A stretch of DNA of 64,000 bases from Glaesserella sp041817755 (GTDB lineage Bacteria > Pseudomonadota > Gammaproteobacteria > Enterobacterales > Pasteurellaceae), in assembly GCF_041817755.1 (NCBI RefSeq), contig NZ_JBGYBX010000022.1, positions 1-64,000 of the forward strand, read 5' to 3'. The notes beneath the pieces are model-generated. The model did no database searches. It worked only from the letters and a program-made list of their open reading frames with translations, and was not told where the DNA came from. Of this stretch, positions 1 through 8,375 are shown in pieces. The stretch's first letter is position 1. Every line of letters begins with the position of its first letter. The position numbers and the translations under genes were made by a program.

Positions 1-25
1 GCTCTCCCAACTGAGCTAATCGCCC
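1..25 (-). tRNA. tRNA-Val, 5' part only (cut by window edge)
   Basis: On the minus strand these bases read as the acceptor and D-arm start of a tRNA. They are identical to the first 25 bases of the complete tRNA-Val at 72-147, so this is the next copy of a tandem tRNA-Val array continuing beyond the window. The anticodon is not visible, so the Val identity rests on that 25-base identity. Confidence 0.8.
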
Positions 26-71
26 TTTTCAAACTAAATTAGATTATCACAACGGACTTCAAACGTTGAAG

Positions 72-147
72 TGGTGGGCGATACCGGTCTCGAACCAGTG
101 ACCCCCTCCTTGTAAGGGAGGTGCTCTCCCAACTGAGCTAATCGCCC
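72..147 (-). tRNA. tRNA-Val (anticodon UAC)
   Basis: The minus strand folds as a complete 76-base cloverleaf: acceptor GGGCGAT, anticodon loop CTTACAA (anticodon TAC, reading GUA and related Val codons), T-loop GTTCGAGAC and an encoded 3' CCA. A second copy begins 46 bases downstream. Tandem valine tRNAs divergent from gltX are a conserved arrangement in gammaproteobacteria, as in Escherichia coli valUXY-lysV beside gltX. Confidence 0.97.
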
Positions 148-327
148 GTTGTTGTGGGGAGGCATTATAGGGAGCAAAAATTTTCAGTCAATCCATTTTT
201 GTGAAATTCAGCCCATTCGTTGTAAAAATCATCAGATTCGTTCATTTTCCACTATGATTCCCTCTCAAGAAGAGTAAAATATTAAGATCTTTTTGTTGAT
301 AAAATTCTAAAAAACATAGGCGATAAT

Positions 328-1767
328 ATGAAGATTGAAACCCTTTTTCCTTTAGATCCGAATGTGAAAGTGCGTACCCGTTTTGCGCCAAGTCCGACAG
401 GCTATTTACACGTCGGCGGTGCGAGAACCGCTCTTTATTCTTGGTTGTATGCAAAACATAACAACGGCGAATTTGTATTACGCATTGAAGATACTGACCT
501 TGAGCGTTCTACCCCGGAAGCAACCGCAGCGATTATTGAAGGCATGGAATGGCTCAATTTAGCGTGGGAACACGGTCCTTATTTCCAAACAAAACGTTTT
601 GATCGTTATAACCAAGTGATCGATCAGATGATTGAAGAAGGCACGGCATACCGTTGCTATTGCTCAAAAGAGCGTTTAGATGAATTACGTGCAAACCAAG
701 AAGCAAACAAAGAAAAACCACGTTATGACCGCCACTGCTTAGGCGATCATTCGCACGATCCGAGCGAACCGCACGTGGTTCGTTTTAAAAACCCAACGGA
801 AGGCTCAGTGGTCTTTGATGATGCGGTGCGCGGGCGCATTGAAATCAGCAATAGCGAACTGGATGACTTAATTATCCGCCGTACCGATGGTGCACCGACC
901 TACAACTTCTGTGTGGTTGTTGATGACTGGGATATGGGCATTACCCACGTTGTTCGTGGTGAAGATCACATCAACAACACGCCGCGCCAAATCAACATCT
1001 TAAAAGCGTTAGAGGCAGAAATCCCGACTTACGCTCACGTGTCGATGATCAACGGCGATGACGGTCAGAAACTCTCTAAACGTCACGGAGCAGTCAGCGT
1101 AATGCAATATCGTGATGACGGCTATTTACCGGAAGCCTTAATTAACTATCTCGTACGCTTAGGCTGGGGACACGGCGACCAAGAGATCTTTACTCGTGAA
1201 GAGATGATCGAATTATTCGACATTCATTCGGTAAGCAAATCGGCAAGTGCCTTTAACACTGAAAAATTACAGTGGCTAAACCAACACTATATGCGTAGTT
1301 TGCCTGCGGACTATGTCGCAAAATACCTTGAATGGCATATGAATGATCAAGGAATTGATTTCTCTCAAGGACCTGCATTAGCAGAGATCATTCCAGTCTT
1401 AAGTGAACGTGCAAAAACCTTAAAAGAGTTAGCGAGCCAAAGCCGTTATTTCTATCAAGAATTTGATAGCTACGATGAAAAAGCGGTCGCAAAAAACTTC
1501 AAAGCGGAAGCAATTGCACCACTTGCAAAATTATCGGAAAAACTGACCGCTTGTGATGATTGGACGGTTGAAAATATCCACGATGCGATGAACCAAACAG
1601 CGGCAGAACTTGAAATCGGTATGGGAAAAGTCGGTATGCCGTTCCGTTTAGCGGTCACCGGTTCTGGACAATCACCATCCATGGATATTACGGCGAAGTT
1701 AGTCGGCAAAACGAGAACCCTTGCGCGTATTCAAAAAGCGATTGCCTTTATCCAAGCACAAAACTAG
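328..1767 (+). CDS. gltX: glutamyl-tRNA synthetase
   Basis: Charges tRNA-Glu with glutamate in the cytoplasm. At 479 aa it has the usual length for a bacterial class I GluRS. The HIGH-type signature lies in FAPSPTGYLHVGGART (residues 19-34, HVGG variant) and the KLSKR ATP-binding loop is at residues 248-252, followed by RHGA. Between them, a CYCS segment and the EDH of VVRGEDHINNT match the family catalytic region. The C-terminal third is the helical anticodon-binding domain. It is divergent from the tRNA-Val genes and followed 82 bases later by tRNA-Ala, so it sits in a translation-gene cluster. The start ATG has only a weak upstream AGGCGA. No anomalies seen. Confidence 0.98.
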   Translation: MKIETLFPLDPNVKVRTRFAPSPTGYLHVGGARTALYSWLYAKHNNGEFVLRIEDTDLERSTPEATAAIIEGMEWLNLAWEHGPYFQTKRFDRYNQVIDQMIEEGTAYRCYCSKERLDELRANQEANKEKPRYDRHCLGDHSHDPSEPHVVRFKNPTEGSVVFDDAVRGRIEISNSELDDLIIRRTDGAPTYNFCVVVDDWDMGITHVVRGEDHINNTPRQINILKALEAEIPTYAHVSMINGDDGQKLSKRHGAVSVMQYRDDGYLPEALINYLVRLGWGHGDQEIFTREEMIELFDIHSVSKSASAFNTEKLQWLNQHYMRSLPADYVAKYLEWHMNDQGIDFSQGPALAEIIPVLSERAKTLKELASQSRYFYQEFDSYDEKAVAKNFKAEAIAPLAKLSEKLTACDDWTVENIHDAMNQTAAELEIGMGKVGMPFRLAVTGSGQSPSMDITAKLVGKTRTLARIQKAIAFIQAQN

Positions 1768-1848
1768 TTAGTTTTTAAGCAGTTAATCTGTTTGCCGTAT
1801 TTTCAGATTGACAGAGAAAAAGCGAGAGCATATTATCTCTTGCGCTTT

Positions 1849-1925
<77 letters not shown>

Positions 1926-1933
1926 AATTCATA

Positions 1934-1967
1934 AAAAGCCTTGGAATAATAGTTCCAAGGCTTTTTT
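1934..1967 (+). terminator. intrinsic terminator after tRNA-Ala
   Basis: A 13-bp perfect stem (AAAAGCCTTGGAA, six-base loop TAATAG, complementary arm) ends in a run of Ts. It lies eight bases beyond the tRNA-Ala CCA and should end tRNA transcription. The T run is shared with the start of the 27-bp direct repeat at 1965-1991. Confidence 0.9.
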
Positions 1968-1991
1968 CGTTTAGTCAGACACATGTCCGTA
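1965..1991 (+). repeat. 27-bp direct repeat, left copy (probable IS end)
   Basis: The block TTTCGTTTAGTCAGACACAT plus GTCCGTA recurs at 3360-3386 in the same orientation with one mismatch (C/T). A transposase remnant starts shortly downstream of this copy, so the repeat is probably an IS1016-like terminal sequence. That link is inferred from position; no IS end was matched directly. Confidence 0.6.
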
Positions 1992-2044
1992 GGTGTAATG
2001 GACAAATTTGCTGCTAAAAAACAGCAGGAAGTCTTACAGTACAA

Positions 2045-2302
2045 GACGTTCCGCTTTCTTTTTTTGAAGTAAGTCGTCTAAGTCAGCATAAACAAAATAA
2101 ACTCATAGGGCTATTTGTGGCAGGCATCACTGCTCAAACAGCGGCTGAATTGGTAAATGTAAACAAAACGGCAGCAACCTATTACTTCCATCGTCTACGA
2201 TTGCTTATCTATCAAAACAGTCCGCATCCGGAGATGCTTGAAGGTGAAATTGAAGCCGATGAAAGCTATTTTGGCAGTACCCTTATAAAATGCGTGAAAT
2301 AG
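2045..2302 (+). pseudogene. IS1016/IS1595-family transposase, N-terminal remnant
   Basis: The frame ending at 2302 reads RLSQHKQNKLIGLF, then AGITAQTAAELVNVNK, then LEGEIEADESYFG. This is the typical start of an ISXO2-like DDE transposase of the IS1595 family, IS1016 group, common in Haemophilus and Neisseria: zinc-ribbon-less helical region followed by the first catalytic acidic region (EADES). A complete protein is a little over 200 aa, so the C-terminal two thirds are missing, and the reading frame stops just after the first motif. A GTG at 2117 could start a 61-aa peptide, but the family resemblance begins upstream of it, so this is a dead fragment. The left boundary given is approximate. 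Confidence 0.75.
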
Positions 2303-2331
2303 AATTTATGCCAATACCATACTTGTTTTTA

Positions 2332-3246
2332 TCAAGGTCTTACTTTGTTTTCTATTGGTTTTCCGTTGCTATCCACACTGCAACAATCTTTTAAATAAAA
2401 TCCGTCAATGTATTCGTAATATCCGGAAGAATTCTTTTTAAACAAATCATCATAATGGTTTCTAAACCGCTCAAATGATTCCCCCGAACTCCATTCGCTT
2501 CTCTTTATCCATTCGCCATATTTGGTTTTTGCAAAAAATATGTGCAAATTATCATTGTCTTCCCAAATTTCACTGACTACAAACTGTTTCGGATTTTTCC
2601 CTTCTTTTATCATTCTTTGTTCTGCCATTTTGACAGCGGCATCGCTATTGATGACATTCGGTACATAATAAAGCGCATACGCCCCTGTTTGATTGTTTGT
2701 AACGAATAATTTAAAGTTTTTGTTTCCATATCCGCTTAATTTTTGATAGCCGTCAAGCGGGTATCTGCAATCAAGATTTTGCGTTTGGCAATAGGCTATA
2801 AAATTTTCTCTCCCTTTTGACTTTGTTGTTTGGTAGGCAAACCATTTCCCGCTTTGGTCTTTCAGCAGCCCGACAAATGACAACTCATTGGAAAGCCAAA
2901 CAAATCCACTGGTGGCATCTTTACCGTATTGTCTTTTAAATTCACTTTTGGTCGCACGGTAAACAGCGTCCCCCGTTGTTTTTAACACGCGTTCTTGACG
3001 AAGCCATTCTCCCGTATTCTCATGATAAACAAACACATCATAATGCGAACGCGTATCCGTGCGAACAGGCGGGCTTTGATAACCGCCCTGTTGCTGCCGC
3101 TCCCGTTTTTGTTTATCTATTTCGGCTTGCATCATTCCGTTCCAGTTATGCCAAGATTGCGAACCGGGCTGGTACGGATTGGCAAAAGCATTTTTGGTCG
3201 GAAATAGTAAACATAGCAATGATGCGGTTATAAAAAATTTTTTCAT
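2332..3246 (-). CDS. hypothetical secreted protein
   Basis: A 304-aa protein not recognised as a member of a named family. Residues 1-22 form a clear Sec signal peptide: MKK, a hydrophobic core, then NAFA-NP as the probable cleavage site. The mature part starts with a Gln/Arg-rich stretch (KQKRERQQQGG), then a Trp- and Tyr-rich globular region with Cys pairs (FIAYCQTQNLDCRYP, KDCCSVD) that could be disulfides in the periplasm. It stands alone on the minus strand between a transposase remnant and a second IS-like repeat, so it may have arrived with mobile DNA. A toxin-immunity or surface role is possible but nothing in the sequence proves one. Confidence 0.7.
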   Translation of the reverse strand: MKKFFITASLLCLLFPTKNAFANPYQPGSQSWHNWNGMMQAEIDKQKRERQQQGGYQSPPVRTDTRSHYDVFVYHENTGEWLRQERVLKTTGDAVYRATKSEFKRQYGKDATSGFVWLSNELSFVGLLKDQSGKWFAYQTTKSKGRENFIAYCQTQNLDCRYPLDGYQKLSGYGNKNFKLFVTNNQTGAYALYYVPNVINSDAAVKMAEQRMIKEGKNPKQFVVSEIWEDNDNLHIFFAKTKYGEWIKRSEWSSGESFERFRNHYDDLFKKNSSGYYEYIDGFYLKDCCSVDSNGKPIENKVRP

Positions 3247-3359
3247 ATAACTCTCCTATCATGGTTATCTGTTTTTCAGGCAACCTGAAAAACATTAGGT
3301 TTCAAACGGCAAATGCCTCAAGCCTCTTTTTACCAACACTTTTGTCTACCATGCCTTAT

Positions 3360-3386
3360 TTTCGTTTAGTCAGATACATGTCCGTA
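3360..3386 (+). repeat. 27-bp direct repeat, right copy
   Basis: The second copy of the 1965-1991 repeat, same orientation, one mismatch (T for C at the sixteenth position). Together the copies bracket the transposase remnant and the secreted-protein gene, a 1.4-kb unit. No transposase coding sequence is seen beside this copy. Confidence 0.6.
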
Positions 3387-3425
3387 TATGCTCAGATAAA
3401 AAGGCATGCCGTTTATTTCTCTTCG

Positions 3426-4331
3426 TCATATTTCAATCGAAAAAGTCTGATGAGCAAATTTTTCCAATAAATAATCAATAAAGACCCGAATTTTCGGGCT
3501 GTTATGACGCGAAGGGAAATACAAGGCATATAAGTGGTGCGTATGAAACACCAGTTGTTCGGTTAATTTCAATGGCTCAATTCGGTGATTTTTAATGTTG
3601 TCTTCCAGTAAATAAAGCGGTAAGTAAGCGACGCCTTTATGATTTAAGACCGCTTGCAGTGAAAATAAACTGCAGTTTGATTTGATTGATTTCAACGTTT
3701 CGGCATCATCCATTTTTTTTAAGGTCGGGTTCATTTCCGGATACATTAATAATTGATGATGGCGTAGATCCTCAATCGTTTCCGGTCTGCCGCGTCGTGC
3801 TAAATATTCAGTTGAAGCACAATAAACCCAGTCTATCGGACATAAATAACGGAGGGAAAAATTATCCGGCGGCATGGAAACAATACGTAAGGCAATATCA
3901 TAATCTTCTTCGTTTAAATTCACTAAGCTGTCACTTAACTTGATATTCACATTGATATGCTGATAACGTTCGCTAAACTCATAAATAAGCGGCGCAAGTT
4001 GTGAGCAACCGAACGCAACCGGGCAAGTAATGGTTAATTCGCCTTTAGCTTCTTTGTTATAAGTGCCCGCATTGCTATATAAATGATCCAAATCAGCTAA
4101 AATATTTTGGACATTTTGATAGAAATATCAACCGGCATCCGTCAATAATAAACTTCTTGTCGTCCGTTTGATTAACGTCACCCCTAATTCTTCTTCCAGC
4201 AATTTCAAGTTTTGACTCACGGCGGAAGGTGTCAGATTGAGCTCTTTCGCCGCATCATTAAAGTTACCCAAATTAGCAATAGCCACAAAGCAATGAATAC
4301 GTTTGAGCGACATATGACGGAGGTTTTTCAT
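3426..4331 (-). pseudogene. LysR-family regulator interrupted by one in-frame TGA
   Basis: The minus strand is one continuous 302-codon frame, the normal LysR length, broken only by a TGA at 4128-4130 (codon 68). The part before the stop is the winged helix-turn-helix (HMSLKRIHCFVAIANLGNF, then LTPSAVSQNLKLLEEELGV), ending LLLTDAG. After the stop the frame resumes YFYQNVQNILADLDHLYSN, the usual linker helix, then a complete effector-binding domain (GELTITCPVAFG to the end). No frameshift is needed. It is divergent from the gamma-lyase gene at 4450, the classical arrangement for a LysR protein and its target. It is probably inactive in this strain unless the stop is read through, or is a sequencing error. 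Confidence 0.85.
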
Positions 4332-4449
4332 TGTGAAGATTTTTTGATAACTGATTTAAATTTATATAATTAAAACACCCTTTATTTTACGGGTCAATAG
4401 TGTGAACATTAGCCCATCCACCTTTAACACTACTCGATGGGAGTTATCT

Positions 4450-5607
4450 ATGAGAACAAAATCAAAGTCCATTGCGACTCTAGCCGTTCACGCCGGTTAC
4501 CAAAAAGATGAAGCTTATGATGCGATTGTCACCCCGATTACCACGGCGAGTTCGTTTATCCAACGTGATTTGAACGAGCAACGTAAATTCTGTTATTCCC
4601 GCGTATCCAATCCGACTCGTTATGCTTATGAAACCGCATTGGCCGACATCGAAAACGGCATTTATGCTACGGCAACCGCCAGCGGTGTCGCCGCAACCTC
4701 GCTCGCCTTAGAATTACTACCGAAAGACAGCCATATTATTGTGATTACCGGAGTATACGGCGGTACATTCCGTTTATTTGAAAGCATTCGTAAAAGCACT
4801 TTCGGATTTTCATTCTCCTACATTAACTTAAATGATCAGGCGGAATTAGAGGCAACATTACAAAGCAATACCCGCATGATTTGGATCGAAAGCCCGACGA
4901 ATCCGCTGTTACGTATTGTGGATATTGAAAAAGTCTGCCGATTTGCTAAAGCGCACAACATCATTACCTGTGTCGATAATACCTTTGCTACAGCGTGGAA
5001 CCAACAACCACTCAGCCTCGGAGCGGATTTAGTCATGCTTTCCACCAGTAAATATATTAATGGTCATTCCGATATTATCGGCGGAGCGCTCATTACCAAC
5101 CGTGAAGATTTTGCCGCCGAACTCAATGCGAAAAAAACCGCCTTAGGGGCGATTGCTTCTCCGTTTGATGCGTACCTTGCGCTACGCGGCATGAAAACGC
5201 TCGATCTGCGCATGCAACGTCAATGTGACAATGCCTTAAAAGTTGCCGAATATTTAGAAAGTCATCCCGAAATTTTAGAAGTCCATTATCCCGGTTTACC
5301 TTCTCATCCCGACTATGAACTGTGTAAAAAGCAAATGCGTAGCGGCGGTGCGGTCGTTACTATTCGTTTAAAAGGCGATTTGGAACGGGTAAACCGCTTT
5401 ATCAAAGGATTGCAATATTTTGTCTTGGCGGAATCACTAGGAGGAGTCGAAAGTATGGTCAACCATAGCGCGACCATGTCTCACGCCAGTATGGGAGCGG
5501 AAGCCAGAGCGGCTATCGGTATCTTTGATACTACATTACGTTTATCGGTCGGGATTGAATCCATAGATGATCTGATTGAAGATTTGACCTATGCATTAGC
5601 ACAATAG
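4450..5607 (+). CDS. Cys/Met-metabolism PLP enzyme (methionine gamma-lyase-like), copy 1
   Basis: A fold-type I PLP enzyme of the Cys/Met metabolism family, about 386 aa. Family signatures are TAVHAGYQ-type N-terminus (LAVHAGYQ), YSRVSNPT (substrate/PLP phosphate), an ASGVAAT block, VDNTFAT and the PLP lysine in STSKYINGHSD. Members split Met, cystathionine or homocysteine, or add sulfur to O-acylated homoserine; the exact reaction cannot be told here. The ATG at 4450 is preferred over the GTG at 4402 because GGGAG sits six bases upstream and the conserved region starts soon after. The LysR remnant is divergent; the transporter gene follows after 26 bases, so they are cotranscribed. Confidence 0.85.
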   Translation: MRTKSKSIATLAVHAGYQKDEAYDAIVTPITTASSFIQRDLNEQRKFCYSRVSNPTRYAYETALADIENGIYATATASGVAATSLALELLPKDSHIIVITGVYGGTFRLFESIRKSTFGFSFSYINLNDQAELEATLQSNTRMIWIESPTNPLLRIVDIEKVCRFAKAHNIITCVDNTFATAWNQQPLSLGADLVMLSTSKYINGHSDIIGGALITNREDFAAELNAKKTALGAIASPFDAYLALRGMKTLDLRMQRQCDNALKVAEYLESHPEILEVHYPGLPSHPDYELCKKQMRSGGAVVTIRLKGDLERVNRFIKGLQYFVLAESLGGVESMVNHSATMSHASMGAEARAAIGIFDTTLRLSVGIESIDDLIEDLTYALAQ

Positions 5608-5633
5608 AGTAAGATAAGCTGAAGGGGCATATT

Positions 5634-7064
5634 ATGCAAGATTACGGTATTTGGGCGGTGCTGACACCGCTGTTAACCATCTTATTGGCAGTTTTAACCC
5701 GCCAAGTGATTCTCTCCTTACTGACCGGTTCCGTATTCGGATTTATCGTGTTGCATGATTTTCATATTCTCGTCGGGATTAAAGCCACTTTAGACGGTAT
5801 TATTCACATTTTTGCCGACGGCGGTAATGCCAAAACCATTATTTTTATGGTCTTGATCGGCGGTATCATGCGGTTAGTTGTCGTGACCGGCGGTATGCGG
5901 AGTTTGGTTCAAGCGTTGAGTGAAAAATCGCAGCTGATTAAAGGGCGTCGTTCCGTCCAACTGCTGGCGATGATCATTACTTCCCTGATTTTCGTCGAAA
6001 GTTCGATTAACCAGTTGGTTGCCGGTGTGTCGACTAAAAAACTGGCTGAAAAATACGCCGTCCCGCCTGAAAAAATGTCTTACATTATCCAAACTTCCTG
6101 TGTATCCGTTTGTTCTTCGGCAATGATTAATGGTTGGGGGGCCGCGATGATGGGAGTCATCGGCGTACAAATCAGTAAAGGTTTTCTTTCCGGTGAACCG
6201 TTTGAAATTCTTGCCGGTTCCATGGTCTATCACTTTATGGCGTTCTTCTCGTTAGCGACAGTGCTTTTCTACATTTTTACCGGAGCGTCTTGGGGACCTA
6301 TGCGTAAAGCGGAATTATTAACCAAATATCCCCGTCTCAAACGCAAAAAAATACAAGACCAAAGCCAAGCTGACCAAAACGACTACGTCATCGATCACCC
6401 AAACAGTAACAGTATCCTAAACTTCCTTATCCCGATTTTATCTACCGTATTGACCGTACCGGTTATGCTATATATTACGGGGCACGGAGACTTTTCCAAA
6501 GGCAGCGGTTCAACCTCGGTATATTATGCGGTAATTTTCGGGCTTTCGGTGTCATTCGTTTGGTTTATGGCGCGCCGTCTTTTTACCATCGACAGTTTCT
6601 TCAAAGAAATTTATATCGGCTTTGCAAGTATGGTAAAAATCAGCTCGGTGATGATCTTTGCCTTTTTAATGGGCAGCATTTGCGGGGACTTACACACCGG
6701 TGCTTATATTGCCAAAATCTCATCCAGCGTGATTCCACCCAGCTTGACCATCGGTTTTATCTTCTTAATTAGCGCTATCATGTCGCTGGCAACCGGCACA
6801 TCTTGGGGAACCTTTGCGATTATGATCCCAATCGGCGTGCAACTCGGCGTATCCGTCGGTGTTCCACCGGAATATATGATTGGTGCGGCCATCTCAGGCT
6901 CCATCTTCGGTGATATGACCTCGCCGATTTCCTCCGACGCGATCGTCGCGTCAATGGCAACGGATTGCGAACATATCGAACACATCCGAACCCAATTCCC
7001 TTATGCGTTAGTTACCGGAATCATTGCCTTATTGGCTTACATTGTGCTTGGTTTAACCCTTTAA
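5634..7064 (+). CDS. NhaC-family transporter (possible methionine/sulfur-compound carrier)
   Basis: An integral inner-membrane protein of 476 aa with about twelve hydrophobic segments and the NhaC-family layout, including the repeated glycine/serine-rich motifs MATGTSWGTF-like (SLATGTSWGTFAIM) and SGSIFGDMTSPISSD near the C-terminus. A good ribosome site (AAGGGG) precedes the ATG. NhaC relatives are annotated as Na+/H+ antiporters, but one branch (MetT) is a predicted methionine transporter. Here the gene is between two sulfur amino-acid lyase genes, so uptake of methionine or a related thio-compound, or export of a product, is a more likely role than pH homeostasis. The substrate remains an inference. 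Confidence 0.8.
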   Translation: MQDYGIWAVLTPLLTILLAVLTRQVILSLLTGSVFGFIVLHDFHILVGIKATLDGIIHIFADGGNAKTIIFMVLIGGIMRLVVVTGGMRSLVQALSEKSQLIKGRRSVQLLAMIITSLIFVESSINQLVAGVSTKKLAEKYAVPPEKMSYIIQTSCVSVCSSAMINGWGAAMMGVIGVQISKGFLSGEPFEILAGSMVYHFMAFFSLATVLFYIFTGASWGPMRKAELLTKYPRLKRKKIQDQSQADQNDYVIDHPNSNSILNFLIPILSTVLTVPVMLYITGHGDFSKGSGSTSVYYAVIFGLSVSFVWFMARRLFTIDSFFKEIYIGFASMVKISSVMIFAFLMGSICGDLHTGAYIAKISSSVIPPSLTIGFIFLISAIMSLATGTSWGTFAIMIPIGVQLGVSVGVPPEYMIGAAISGSIFGDMTSPISSDAIVASMATDCEHIEHIRTQFPYALVTGIIALLAYIVLGLTL

Positions 7065-7070
7065 ACGTTG

Positions 7071-7096
7071 ATATCAGGAGCTTCGACTCCTGATAT
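7071..7096 (+). terminator. hairpin between transporter and second lyase gene
   Basis: A perfect 10-bp stem (ATATCAGGAG, loop CTTCGA, CTCCTGATAT) lies seven bases after the transporter stop. Only a short TGCTT follows, not a T run, so it is more likely a partial terminator or an mRNA-stabilising structure than a full stop. The next gene starts 29 bases later. Confidence 0.55.
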
Positions 7097-7124
7097 TGCT
7101 TAACTCATCCTTTAGGAAATCGCA

Positions 7125-8267
7125 ATGAAAATAAACACCAAAGTATTACACGGTTATGAAATGACGGATAAAACGACCGGCAGTTCGTCCGTACCGATTT
7201 ATCAAGCATCGACTTTCCATCAAAGCGATTTGGACAGCCACTCGGGACCGATCTATTCCCGTTTTTCCAACCCTTCCCGCAGCGGGCTGTGCGATGCGAT
7301 TTGTGCGATAGAAGAAGCCGAACATGCCGAAATTTTTGCCTCCGGCATGGCGGCAATCAGCGCCTCGCTATTACAATTTAAACAAGGCGATCATATTGTT
7401 GCCTGTAAAAATATTTACGGCGGGACATTCCAACTGATGACGGAAATGCTGCCCGCTTACGGTATTGAAGTCAGTTTCGTCGATGCCACCGATCCGAATA
7501 ACTACCTCACGGCAATCAAAGACAATACCCGTGCATTTTATTTAGAAACACCGTCAAATCCGACACTGCAAATTACCGATTTACAAGCGGTCATTTCCAT
7601 TGCCAAAAAATACAATTTACAAACGATTTGCGACAACACCTTTATGACGCCGTTACTGTCAAACGTTATCGGTTTAGGCGTTGACATTTCGATCAACAGT
7701 GCAACCAAATTTATTAACGGACACAGCGATGTCGTTCTCGGCACGCTGGCAACCAATAACGCATCATTAGCGGAGAAAATTCATAAAATTGCCGTCGTCC
7801 TCGGCGGTATCGCCGCCCCATTCGATTGTTGGCTGACCATGCGGGGGTTAAAATCGATGGCAATGCGTATCAAACAAGCCAGCGGCAATGCCCAACAAAT
7901 CGCCGAGTTTTTAGCCGCTCACCCGAAAGTCAAACAGGTTTTCTACCCGGGGCTTGCCGGCCACGCAGGGCATAAAATCCATATGCAACAATCCAAACAT
8001 GGCGGTATGATCATCTCCTTCGATTTAGGCTCTTACCAAAATGTCACGAAATTCTTACAAGCGGTCAACATTCCGCTTGTCGCGGTCAGCTTGGGCGGAA
8101 TCGAATCCATCATCTCTTATCCGGCAAAAATGTCACACGCTTGCGTCAGCCCGGAAGAGCGCTTAAAACAAGGCGTAACCGACGGATTATTGCGTTATTC
8201 CGTGGGGTGTGAAGATGCGGAAGATTTAATTGAAGATTTGAAACAAGCCTTGGAAACCTTAAGCTAA
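7125..8267 (+). CDS. Cys/Met-metabolism PLP enzyme (cystathionine/methionine gamma-lyase-like), copy 2
   Basis: A second 380-aa fold-type I PLP enzyme of the same family as the gene at 4450 but clearly diverged from it. Visible signatures are YSRFSNPSRSGL, FASGMAAISA, CDNTFMTP and the PLP lysine in NSATKFINGHSD. AGGA precedes the ATG. The two paralogues flank the NhaC-like transporter, so the three genes probably form a uptake-and-breakdown unit for sulfur amino acids, giving a keto acid, ammonia and a thiol. Whether this copy is a gamma-lyase, a beta-lyase or a sulfhydrylase cannot be decided from the sequence. Confidence 0.85.
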   Translation: MKINTKVLHGYEMTDKTTGSSSVPIYQASTFHQSDLDSHSGPIYSRFSNPSRSGLCDAICAIEEAEHAEIFASGMAAISASLLQFKQGDHIVACKNIYGGTFQLMTEMLPAYGIEVSFVDATDPNNYLTAIKDNTRAFYLETPSNPTLQITDLQAVISIAKKYNLQTICDNTFMTPLLSNVIGLGVDISINSATKFINGHSDVVLGTLATNNASLAEKIHKIAVVLGGIAAPFDCWLTMRGLKSMAMRIKQASGNAQQIAEFLAAHPKVKQVFYPGLAGHAGHKIHMQQSKHGGMIISFDLGSYQNVTKFLQAVNIPLVAVSLGGIESIISYPAKMSHACVSPEERLKQGVTDGLLRYSVGCEDAEDLIEDLKQALETLS

Positions 8268-8298
8268 TACCCTAACGTCCTCTAATACTTCTTTATTT

Positions 8299-8330
8299 AG
8301 CCCCTTTCCCGCAAACGCGGCGAGGGGAAA
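8299..8330. repeat. REP-like GC-rich palindrome
   Basis: An imperfect palindrome, CCCCTTTCCCGC / GCGGCGAGGGG, in the gap between convergent genes. It resembles the palindromes at 20201-20344 and 30210-30225 in this window, so it is probably one of a dispersed family. It may also help end transcription from both sides. Confidence 0.55.
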
Positions 8331-8375
8331 GATATTGATTTCAACAGTATAGTGATCAAACAACCCGCTAAAAAA

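Noticed and set aside
4128..4331. TGA in the LysR gene as a selenocysteine or programmed readthrough codon
   Set aside because: LysR proteins have no such residue, the stop is in the linker, and no stem-loop of the needed kind was noticed just after it.
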